Assembly: GCA_946409475.1 (NCBI GenBank)
Contig: CAMJWQ010000032.1
Span: forward strand, 1 to 15,939
Source of the DNA: an uncultured Lachnospiraceae bacterium
GTDB taxonomy: Bacteria; Bacillota; Clostridia; Lachnospirales; Lachnospiraceae
Reading direction: 5' to 3'
Length of the DNA: 15,939 nt
Shown here: piece after piece, positions 1-5,887 of the stretch
How positions within the stretch are numbered: the stretch's first letter is position 1
Layout of the letters: the number at the start of each line of letters is the position of its first letter
Program-made: the position numbers and the translations under genes
Notes under the pieces: generated by a model
Databases searched by the model: none
What the model saw: only the letters and a program-made list of their open reading frames with translations
What the model was told of the DNA's origin: nothing

Positions 1-189
1 CCGACTGCCGAATATCCGTTGATTAAGCTGGAAAATGTAACAGTTACGCCACATCTTGCAGGAGGAACAGTGGATGCGTTCACCCATTCTCCCGTGATGC
101 TGGCGGAGGAAATGATTAATATTTTAAATCACAAATTATCTAAATATATTATAAACCCATTAGTATTTCAAGAAAAATGGCAGGTGTAA
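1..189 (+). CDS. D-isomer-specific 2-hydroxyacid dehydrogenase, C-terminal fragment (5' end outside window)
   Basis: Only the last 62 codons are visible, in frame from base 1 to the TAA at 187-189. The segment LENVTVTPHLAGGT is the hallmark C-terminal block of NAD-dependent D-2-hydroxyacid dehydrogenases; its histidine is the usual acid/base residue that works with Arg and Glu located upstream of this window. These enzymes interconvert 2-keto acids and D-2-hydroxy acids in the cytoplasm. The same block occurs in the complete dehydrogenase at 3413-4459 (LDNITLTSHLAGT), so the operon carries two diverged paralogues flanking the SDR, aldolase and kinase genes. The substrate cannot be deduced. 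The fragment stops 2 bases before the preferred start of the next gene, which implies co-transcription. Truncation is due to the window edge, not to mutation. Confidence 0.85.
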   Translation, partial: PTAEYPLIKLENVTVTPHLAGGTVDAFTHSPVMLAEEMINILNHKLSKYIINPLVFQEKWQV

Positions 190-191
190 GA

Positions 192-950
192 ATGGAATTA
201 GGTTTACAGGGAAAAAAGGTGCTGGTTACAGGAAGTACCAGGGGGCTGGGAAAGGCAATTGCAGAATTATTTGCCGCAGAAGGTGCGGATGTGATCATAT
301 CAGGACGAAAGGAAAATGAAGTTTGCGAAACAGCAGAAGAAATCTCTCTGAATTATCATGTGAATTCTGTGGGAATCAAAGCAGATCTGGCGCAGGAAAA
401 AGCTGCGGAAGCATTGTTTGAAGAAGGTCTGGAGGTATTTGGAGCATTGGATATTCTGGTGAATAATGCTGGAATCTGGCCGACCGCATATGTCGAGCAA
501 ATGAAGAAAAAAGAATTTGAAGATGTGATATATCTTAATCTGGAGGTACCGTATATTTTAAGCCGGCTCATGGTGAAGCATTTTAGAGAAAAAAATAAAA
601 AGGGAAAAATTATCAATATCGTATCCCAGGCGGCCTTCCGGGGTTCTACAACCGGGCACGCACATTATGCGGCCTCGAAAAGCGGCCTGGTGGCCTTTAC
701 GATTTCATTGGCAAGGGAGGTTGCACGGTATGGAATCAATGTAAATGCAGTTGCTCCCGGAATTATGGAGACGCCTATGATACAGAAGGCATATTCGGAA
801 AAGAAAGAATACTATGACGGCAGAATACCATTAGGCTATGCCGCAAAACCGGAACAAGTGGCTTATCCGGTAATCTTTTTAGCCTCGGATAAAGCAGATT
901 ATCTGACGGGAATAACGGTTGACGCAACAGGCGGAATGCTGATGCGTTAG
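192..950 (+). CDS. SDR-family NAD(P)-dependent oxidoreductase
   Basis: A 252-residue classical short-chain dehydrogenase/reductase, the normal length for the family. From the chosen start the Rossmann nucleotide motif TGSTRGLG lies at residues 13-20, the structural NNAG motif at 91-94, and the catalytic Ser-Tyr-Lys at S145, Y159 and K163 (YAASK). The C-terminal end LTGITVDATGG is typical of FabG/glucose-1-dehydrogenase-like members. ATG 192 is preferred because AGGTG lies 5 bases upstream; the in-frame ATG at 177 has no ribosome binding site and would overlap the upstream gene. It probably oxidises or reduces a hydroxyl/keto group of a sugar, polyol or sugar acid for the adjacent aldolase and kinase. 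Annotation as a 3-oxoacyl-ACP reductase would be an alternative from similarity alone, but the sugar-gene context argues against a fatty acid role. Confidence 0.88.
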   Translation: MELGLQGKKVLVTGSTRGLGKAIAELFAAEGADVIISGRKENEVCETAEEISLNYHVNSVGIKADLAQEKAAEALFEEGLEVFGALDILVNNAGIWPTAYVEQMKKKEFEDVIYLNLEVPYILSRLMVKHFREKNKKGKIINIVSQAAFRGSTTGHAHYAASKSGLVAFTISLAREVARYGINVNAVAPGIMETPMIQKAYSEKKEYYDGRIPLGYAAKPEQVAYPVIFLASDKADYLTGITVDATGGMLMR

Positions 951-969
951 TTAGAAAGGGAGAAGGAAA

Positions 970-1848
970 ATGGCTTTAGTAACAATAAAAGAAATGTTAA
1001 AAAGAGCAAGGAAAGAAAAATATTGTGTGGGTGCTTTTGATGCAAGTACGATTGAAATGGCGATGAAAATCGTGGAGGCTGCCGAAGAAATGCATTCACC
1101 GGTTATTATTATGGGATTAACGCCAGATCTGCAGCAGGGAGAAATGCTGGATTATTGGCTGTATAGTTTGAGAAAAATGGCAGGGAAGGCATCGGTTCCG
1201 GTATGTCTTCATCTGGATCATGCAAAGGATATGAATTTTTTAAAAAAATGTGTGGATATGGGATTTACTTCTGTTATGTATGATGCCTCAGAACATTCGT
1301 TGGAGGATAACATAAGGCTGACAAGAGAGGCGGTAGAATATGCGCATGCAAGAGGGGTCACTGTGGAAGCTGAATTAGGGCATGTAGGAGACGGCATTGT
1401 GTCGGGAGAGCTGAAGGCGGATGATTCTTATGATAATCCGGATGATTATCTGACCGGTACGGATGAGCTGAAACGTTTTATAGAAGAAACGGACGTAGAT
1501 TGTCTTGCAGTGGCAGTAGGAACATCACATGGAGTATATGTTCATACGCCCAAGCTTCATTTTGACCGTTTGGAGGCATTAAATCAGATATCCACAGTCC
1601 CTATGGTAATGCATGGCGGTTCGGGAACACCGGATGATCAGATTAAGAAAGCAGTGGAAAATGGAATATGTAAACTTAATATTTATTCAGAGCTGTTAAG
1701 TGCATATTATGGGGAATTAAAAAAGAAATTAGAGGAATCCGGAACCTTGTCAATCTGGGTAAGCAAAGCGAACGAAAAACCTTTGGAGGCATTAAAAGAA
1801 GTTGTAAAAGAAAAAATGGAACTAGTGGGTTCAAAGAATCGTGCATGA
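970..1848 (+). CDS. Class II (zinc-dependent) fructose-bisphosphate aldolase family protein, KbaY/GatY-like
   Basis: A 292-residue TIM-barrel aldolase, close to the usual 280-310 for this family. The signature LHLDHA gives the catalytic Asp (D83) and first zinc histidine (H84); the EAELGHVG segment carries E133/E135, GTSHGVY carries H187 and MHGGSG carries H215, the remaining metal and phosphate site residues. Class II aldolases use zinc to cleave ketose-1-phosphates or ketose bisphosphates reversibly into dihydroxyacetone phosphate and an aldehyde. GGGAG lies 7 bases before the ATG and the gene follows the SDR stop by 19 bases. The kinase directly downstream can supply the phosphorylated substrate. 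The family covers fructose-, tagatose- and other phosphates, and related enzymes with altered specificity are common in sugar operons, so the exact substrate is left open. Confidence 0.9.
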   Translation: MALVTIKEMLKRARKEKYCVGAFDASTIEMAMKIVEAAEEMHSPVIIMGLTPDLQQGEMLDYWLYSLRKMAGKASVPVCLHLDHAKDMNFLKKCVDMGFTSVMYDASEHSLEDNIRLTREAVEYAHARGVTVEAELGHVGDGIVSGELKADDSYDNPDDYLTGTDELKRFIEETDVDCLAVAVGTSHGVYVHTPKLHFDRLEALNQISTVPMVMHGGSGTPDDQIKKAVENGICKLNIYSELLSAYYGELKKKLEESGTLSIWVSKANEKPLEALKEVVKEKMELVGSKNRA

Positions 1849-1866
1849 TAGAAGGTGAGGAGTGGT

Positions 1867-3387
1867 ATGAGCGGCTATTTAATGGGAATTGATGCGGGGT
1901 GCACATCAAGTAAAGTAGTGATATTTCACCAGAACGGAGAAATTATTTCATCAGCATCTACTCCAAGCATGCGCTTTAAAAGGCGTGGAGAAGGATTTGA
2001 AGAATTTGATGTAGATGAACTGTGGAGGCTGATATCGGCATGTATCAAAGAGGCAATTTTAAAAGCAGACTTAAATGCGAAAGACATCAAGGGGATCGGA
2101 GTGACATCTTTTGGAAATGGAATCGTATTTTTGGATAAAGACGGTAATTCCATTGCACCAGGATGTTTCTCACAGGATTACAGGGCAAATGACATCATAG
2201 AACTCTACAAAAAAGAAGGAAGCTATGACAAGATCAATGCCATTGTAAGAGGAACGCTTTTTGCCGGCGAACCGGGGCCGATTTTACGCTGGTATAAGGA
2301 GCATGAACGGCAGGTTTATGACAAAATCGGCGGAGTCTTAATGTTTAAAGACTATATCATGTATCGGCTGACACATATATTTGCCACAGATTTGAATGTT
2401 TTTGGCGGTTCGTTCATGGTGGATATGGAGACAATGGATTACTCGGAAGAACTGTTAAGGTTATATGGAATTGAGGAAATGTATGAGGCATTACCAAAGC
2501 TTGCAGATGAACCCACTGAGATAGTTGGAACTGTCACAAAACAAACAGCAGAGGCTACAGGATTGACAGAGGGAACACCCGTGGTGGCCGGAATGATGGA
2601 TATTCTGGCATGCCTGGTAGGAGCTGGTGCAACAGGAGATGGTATTTATACTGCGATTGCAGGCTCCTGGTGCATTAACGAGACACATTCGGACCGTATT
2701 ATTCCGAATGCCTCTTCGAACATGCCATATCTGTATCGTGGAGAATATTTGAATTGTTCCTATACGGGGGCCTCCGCATCCAATTATGAATGGTTTACAA
2801 GAATTTTAGGTGGAACTGCAAAATATGAGGCGCAGGAACGGGGAATATCGATTTATCAGGTTCTTGATGAGCTGATCGGACTGATACCGATTCAAAAGAC
2901 AAAGGTATTTTTTAGTCCGTTCGTTGCCCAGCCGAGTATCCACGTCAATGCAAAAGCAAATTTTTTTAATATTGATCAGAATACCTCCTATGCAGATATC
3001 TGTTATGCGGTAGCAGAAGGCGTGGCATTTATTCATAAGTATCATGTGGACTTCCTGAAGGATTCGGGGCTTCCGCTGGAGCGGATACGTCTGACAGGAG
3101 GAATTGCAAAGAGTGATGTCTGGAATCAGATTTTTGCCAACGTATTGCGGGTCCCCATTGAGGTAGTGGATTGTGAAGAAACCGGAGCTCTGGGGGCAGC
3201 TATTGCGGCAGGAATTGGTGCCGGTATATATCGGGATTATGATGAAGCCTTTGAAAAGGCTGTAAAAGTAAAGAAAACTGTTTTACCGGATGAAACAGCA
3301 TATGAAATATACGATAAAAGATATTTTGAGTGGTGTATGATTCATGAAATAATGAAACAGTATTGGAATAGAAAAGGAATTATGTAG
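1867..3387 (+). CDS. FGGY-family carbohydrate kinase, L-xylulose/3-keto-L-gulonate kinase (LyxK)-like
   Basis: A 506-residue FGGY sugar kinase. The N-terminal phosphate loop GIDAGCTSSK (residues 7-16) and the conserved GMMDIL with the likely catalytic Asp D245 are present, as is the C-terminal nucleotide-binding block RLTGGIAKSDVWNQIFANV followed by EETGALGAA. By remembered similarity, the order and spacing of motifs and the WYKEHE segment resemble LyxK more than xylulokinase or glycerol kinase. The reaction would be ATP-dependent phosphorylation of a ketose or keto sugar acid in the cytoplasm. ATG 1867 is preferred over the upstream in-frame GTG at 1855, because GGTGAGGAG overlaps that GTG and sits correctly spaced before the ATG. 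It follows the aldolase stop by 18 bases, so kinase and aldolase are expected to act in sequence. Confidence 0.88.
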   Translation: MSGYLMGIDAGCTSSKVVIFHQNGEIISSASTPSMRFKRRGEGFEEFDVDELWRLISACIKEAILKADLNAKDIKGIGVTSFGNGIVFLDKDGNSIAPGCFSQDYRANDIIELYKKEGSYDKINAIVRGTLFAGEPGPILRWYKEHERQVYDKIGGVLMFKDYIMYRLTHIFATDLNVFGGSFMVDMETMDYSEELLRLYGIEEMYEALPKLADEPTEIVGTVTKQTAEATGLTEGTPVVAGMMDILACLVGAGATGDGIYTAIAGSWCINETHSDRIIPNASSNMPYLYRGEYLNCSYTGASASNYEWFTRILGGTAKYEAQERGISIYQVLDELIGLIPIQKTKVFFSPFVAQPSIHVNAKANFFNIDQNTSYADICYAVAEGVAFIHKYHVDFLKDSGLPLERIRLTGGIAKSDVWNQIFANVLRVPIEVVDCEETGALGAAIAAGIGAGIYRDYDEAFEKAVKVKKTVLPDETAYEIYDKRYFEWCMIHEIMKQYWNRKGIM

Positions 3388-3412
3388 ACTTTTTAGGGAA
3401 AATGGAGAAAAA

Positions 3413-4459
3413 ATGAGCAAAACAAAAATTTTGTGTGTGTATGATGGCGGTATTACCAAAGAATTAATGAAACAAATGAAGGAACTTGAGGAATATGGAG
3501 CGGAAGTTAGCTTTGTTGGGGATAAAGAAATGTATGCAATGGGGCCGATTACGGATCGTATGCTTTTAATTGAGCAGCATGGAGTGGATGCGGCACCTAC
3601 ATGCAAAGAATTTCTTGAGGCATGTACGGATAAAGATATCCTGGTTGTTCATGTGGCGTCAATCAACAAAGAGATTATCAATGCATGTCCTAATCTGAAA
3701 GCTGTGGCAGTTCTGCGCGGAGGAATTGAAAATGCAGATGTTGCCGCATTAGATGAAAGAAAAATTCCGCTCATTAATGCTCCCTGGAGAAGTGCGGATG
3801 CAGTGGCAGATTTTACTGCCGGAATGATGATCGCGGAGAATAAGAACATTGCCAGGAGCCACAGATTGATTCTTGAAGGAAAATGGTGCAAAAAATATGT
3901 GAATCAGGAATATATACATAATATGAGAAATTGTACGGTTGGGCTCATAGGGTATGGATATATTGGAAGCAGGGTGGCAAAAAGACTGATTGGATTTGAA
4001 AGTAAGGTTCTTGTGTACGATCCCTTTGTGAACGCGGTAAAAATGGAGGAAAAAAATGTTACATACGTTGGTTTGGAGGAAGTGTTGGAAAAATCAGATT
4101 TTGTATCCATGCATCTTCGATTATCAGAGCAGACAGAAAAATTTATGGATAGGGAAAAATTTAAAAAGATGAAAAAAACGGCATATTTCATTAACACTGC
4201 ACGAGCCGGACTGGTTGATACGGATGCTTTAGTACGGGCATTGCAGGACAGAACAATTGGCGGCGCAGCAGTGGATGTCTATGATGTAGAGCCATTGCCG
4301 GAAAGCCATCCATATCTGAAGCTGGATAATATTACGCTGACTTCACATCTGGCAGGAACCTCCTGTGATACAATGCGTACCAGCGTAGAAATCGGTGTGG
4401 AGGAATTGAAGAATTATCTTACCGGAAAACCGATGCGTAATATTCGAAATTTGAAGTAG
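3413..4459 (+). CDS. D-isomer-specific 2-hydroxyacid dehydrogenase
   Basis: A complete 348-residue NAD-dependent 2-hydroxyacid dehydrogenase. The nucleotide-binding GYGYIG motif provides G180, G182 and G185, and the catalytic triad can be placed as R264 (TARAGLVD), E293 (YDVEPLP) and H312 (TSHLAG). The family reduces 2-keto acids (pyruvate, glyoxylate, hydroxypyruvate, phosphoglycerate and others) or the reverse. GGAG lies 5 bases before the ATG and the gene follows the kinase by 25 bases, so it belongs to the same operon; a strong terminator hairpin begins 30 bases after its stop. It is a paralogue of the enzyme whose end is seen at 1-189, suggesting two reduction or oxidation steps on different intermediates, or successive isomers. 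Which 2-keto acid is used is not visible in the sequence. Confidence 0.9.
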   Translation: MSKTKILCVYDGGITKELMKQMKELEEYGAEVSFVGDKEMYAMGPITDRMLLIEQHGVDAAPTCKEFLEACTDKDILVVHVASINKEIINACPNLKAVAVLRGGIENADVAALDERKIPLINAPWRSADAVADFTAGMMIAENKNIARSHRLILEGKWCKKYVNQEYIHNMRNCTVGLIGYGYIGSRVAKRLIGFESKVLVYDPFVNAVKMEEKNVTYVGLEEVLEKSDFVSMHLRLSEQTEKFMDREKFKKMKKTAYFINTARAGLVDTDALVRALQDRTIGGAAVDVYDVEPLPESHPYLKLDNITLTSHLAGTSCDTMRTSVEIGVEELKNYLTGKPMRNIRNLK

Positions 4460-4478
4460 AATACGATAGGGCTTTATG

Positions 4479-4508
4479 TTGACATGACGAAAACCTTCTG
4501 CTTACAAT
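4479..4508 (+). promoter_or_regulatory. Candidate sigma-A promoter for the GlpP-like gene, overlapping the terminator
   Basis: TTGACA (4479-4484) is a perfect -35 box, followed by an 18-base spacer and TACAAT (4503-4508) as a 5-of-6 -10 box. The -10 lies in the loop and the last bases of the left arm of the terminator hairpin. Transcription would begin near 4515, inside the right arm, so the new transcript would carry only half of the hairpin and could not fold it. It would give the GlpP-like gene a leader of about 30 bases. Confidence 0.6.
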
Positions 4509-4527
4509 GATAAGCAGAAGGTTTTTT
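4490..4527 (+). terminator. Intrinsic terminator closing the sugar operon
   Basis: A perfect 15-bp inverted repeat, left arm 4490-4504 and right arm 4511-4525, has a 6-base loop (CAATGA). It is A-rich at its 5' base and ends in six consecutive T (4522-4527), as expected for rho-independent termination. The A tract on the left could also stop transcription from the opposite strand. It separates the second 2-hydroxyacid dehydrogenase from glpP. Because the next gene encodes an antiterminator, readthrough control at this hairpin is possible but not shown. Confidence 0.9.
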
Positions 4528-4546
4528 GGATGAAAGGAGATACAGG

Positions 4547-5116
4547 ATGTTTGAAGATGATGCATTTCATGTAATTCCCTCAGTACGTAATATAAAGTAT
4601 CTGGATTATGCATTAAAATTAAATGAAGAATGGGTATTGTTAAGCAGTATACATATTGGAAATCTGAAAGAAACCGTATTACGGTGTCATAAAGCAGGAA
4701 AAAAGGTATTGGTGAATCATGAAATTGTAGGAGGACTTGGAACCGATAAAATGTCTTTTAAGCTGTTGAAGCAATTATATGCCGTGGATGGAGTTATGGG
4801 TTCAGGCAGCTCTAAGCTTGCTGTCTTAAAAAAAGAAGGATTACAGATCATCCGAAGAATTGCACTAATTGATTCCCTTGCAATTGAGCAGACGCTAAAG
4901 AGTCTGCAGGATGTAAAATGTGATGCGATTGAGCTGCGTCCGGGATATTACGCAATAAAGTATTTAGATAAATTTCAAAAGTTATATCCCTGTTGTTATG
5001 TGGCAGGGGGGTTTGTGGACACCGAAAAAATGGTGGATGAAATTTACCAATCCGGTTTTTCCGGTGTAATGACGAGCTGTAAGAAGCTGTGGGATTATAA
5101 ACCGAAAGGAAAATAG
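4547..5116 (+). CDS. glpP: Glycerol-3-phosphate-responsive antiterminator, GlpP family
   Basis: A 189-residue GlpP-family protein, matching the usual length of about 185-195. Recognisable conserved stretches are FHVIPSVRN near the N-terminus, LLSSIHIGNL, VNHEIVGGLG, the GVMGSGSSKL segment, and the C-terminal IELRPGYYAIKYL and YVAGGFVDTEKMV. In Bacillus subtilis GlpP binds glycerol-3-phosphate and the leader RNA of glp genes to prevent termination. AAGGAG 7 bases before ATG 4547 decides this start over an in-frame TTG at 4526 that lies in the terminator T run. No glycerol kinase, facilitator or dehydrogenase gene is in the window, so its target is either elsewhere or the neighbouring operon with its terminator. 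Assignment to the family is firm; the inducer and target are inferred from the family only. Confidence 0.88.
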   Translation: MFEDDAFHVIPSVRNIKYLDYALKLNEEWVLLSSIHIGNLKETVLRCHKAGKKVLVNHEIVGGLGTDKMSFKLLKQLYAVDGVMGSGSSKLAVLKKEGLQIIRRIALIDSLAIEQTLKSLQDVKCDAIELRPGYYAIKYLDKFQKLYPCCYVAGGFVDTEKMVDEIYQSGFSGVMTSCKKLWDYKPKGK

Positions 5117-5140
5117 GATATGAACTATTTCCGTTAAGTT

Positions 5141-5301
5141 CCTGCGGGACAGTTTCATGGCAATACGCACTGCCTTTATATCATCTCCGAGTGGTACAGA
5201 GCTGGGACACTTCCTTGCTTTCCAAATGTCACATCACCAACATGCATTCTAAAATTCACAGGATGCCCGTGCAATGATCGGTAATGTAGTTTACCCGCAG
5301 G
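5141..5301. repeat. Inverted repeat CCTGCGGG / CCCGCAGG bracketing about 145 bases
   Basis: An exact 8-base inverted repeat (5141-5148 and 5294-5301) encloses a segment that is less AT-rich than its surroundings and has several small internal hairpin possibilities, for example GGCA...TGCC at 5159-5174. This could be the closing stem of a structured RNA, the ends of a small relic element, or chance. No target-site duplication or match to a known RNA family could be recognised. Confidence 0.3.
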
Positions 5302-5382
5302 GGATAATTCATAACTTTTATTTTAGACTTATAGTGCGACAGTTCGTCAGCGATAAAATTTTATTTAAATGACGAAATTTGA

Positions 5383-5411
5383 TTGATTAAACAATAAATT
5401 AGAGATACAAT
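5383..5411 (+). promoter_or_regulatory. Candidate sigma-A promoter for the YwbE-type gene and downstream genes
   Basis: TTGATT (5383-5388), a 17-base spacer and TACAAT (5406-5411) make a reasonable sigma-A promoter. The predicted start is near 5418, giving a leader of about 70 bases before ATG 5488. With no terminator seen up to the helicase, it may also drive the truncated ArsC-like gene, the PLD-helicase and the Nudix gene. Confidence 0.5.
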
Positions 5412-5487
5412 TAATCTGACTGTAAAAATATTGAAAATATTTGTCCGAAATAGATGAAAAGAATAACATAGAATGAATGGAGGCATT

Positions 5488-5709
5488 ATGGGCGGGACAG
5501 TAAGAAGTGATATAAAAATAGGAGCAAGAGTTATGGTAGTGCAGAAGCAGGACCAGAGAACAGGTAAACTGACAGAGGGTGTTGTAGCACGGATACTTAC
5601 TAATTCACAGAAGCATCCAAGAGGTATTAAGGTAATGCTAGAAGGTGGAATCGTAGGACGGGTACAACATATTTGTGATATTTCTAACAGGGTCGACACT
5701 AACAATTAA
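5488..5709 (+). CDS. YwbE family protein (DUF2196)
   Basis: A 73-residue protein whose core KQDQRTGKLTEGVVARILTN and later GIKVMLEGGIVGRVQ are the conserved YwbE/DUF2196 signature, and whose length matches the family. The role is not established to my knowledge; the short basic beta-rich sequence with RTGK and GRV elements suggests a small nucleic-acid-associated protein, which is inference. ATG 5488 is chosen over the in-frame ATG at 5473 because GGAGG sits just before it (spacing 4, rather short) and because MGGTVRSDI lines up with the usual MNGxxRxDI beginning of the family. It is followed after 19 bases by the truncated ArsC-like gene, and both appear to be part of the host's older sequence bordering the inserted helicase block. 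Confidence 0.85.
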   Translation: MGGTVRSDIKIGARVMVVQKQDQRTGKLTEGVVARILTNSQKHPRGIKVMLEGGIVGRVQHICDISNRVDTNN

Positions 5710-5728
5710 TGAAAGGTATCCGGGTACT

Positions 5729-5887
5729 ATGAACATACAGATTTTCGGAACGACTAAGTGCTTTGATACAAAGAAGGCACAGAGATATTTTAAGGAACGC
5801 GGAGTGAAGTTTCAGTTTATAGATGTAAAGGAAAAGGGTCTGAGCAAAGGCGACACTTTTGGGAGCTGGCTATGGAAGAACAAGTAA
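5729..5887 (+). pseudogene. ArsC/Spx-like thioredoxin-fold protein, C-terminally truncated
   Basis: The reading frame encodes 52 residues starting MNIQIFGTTKCFDTKKA, the typical N-terminus of the small ArsC/Spx/YffB family (glutaredoxin-like beta-alpha-beta fold, redox cysteine C11). Full-length members have about 110-130 residues. The match holds to about residue 40 (KEKGLSKG); after that the sequence GDTFGSWLWKNK no longer looks like the family. It runs into the ribosome binding site and first codons of the helicase gene, overlapping it by 16 bases. The missing half includes the part that completes the active site, so I consider it a broken gene. The simplest explanation is that insertion of the helicase block replaced its 3' half. 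ATG 5729 is taken as the native start; an upstream in-frame ATT extension overlaps the YwbE-type gene. Confidence 0.75.

Larger units (their letters stand above)
5117..5472. other. Gene-free stretch with a structured or degraded segment
   Basis: No intact gene was found here. The left part (about 5120-5310) has visibly more G and C than the right part. On the reverse strand it contains two stop-free stretches in different frames, roughly 5181-5315 (ending ALYHSEMI) and 5117-5205 (containing AVRIAMKLSRRNLTE), which could be a frameshifted relic of a reverse-strand gene; I do not recognise the family. The right part (5310-5472) is AT-rich and holds a candidate promoter for the YwbE-type gene and a small AT-only hairpin at 5426-5442 (7-bp arms, 3-base loop). 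No terminator is evident after glpP. Confidence 0.5.

Noticed and set aside
177..191. Upstream start for the SDR gene
   Set aside because: No ribosome binding site precedes ATG 177 and it would overlap the upstream gene; ATG 192 has AGGTG at good spacing and yields the usual SDR N-terminus.
1855..1866. GTG start for the FGGY kinase
   Set aside because: This GTG lies within the GGTGAGGAG that serves as ribosome binding site for ATG 1867.
5334..5340. GTGCGAC, the 5' boundary motif of many bacterial group II introns
   Set aside because: No domain V, no 3' boundary and no reverse transcriptase gene follow within the window; a 7-base match is easily due to chance.
5426..5442. AT-only hairpin (AAATATT/AATATTT) read as a terminator or riboswitch
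   Set aside because: Only A-T pairs, no T run, and AT-rich intergenic DNA yields such repeats often.
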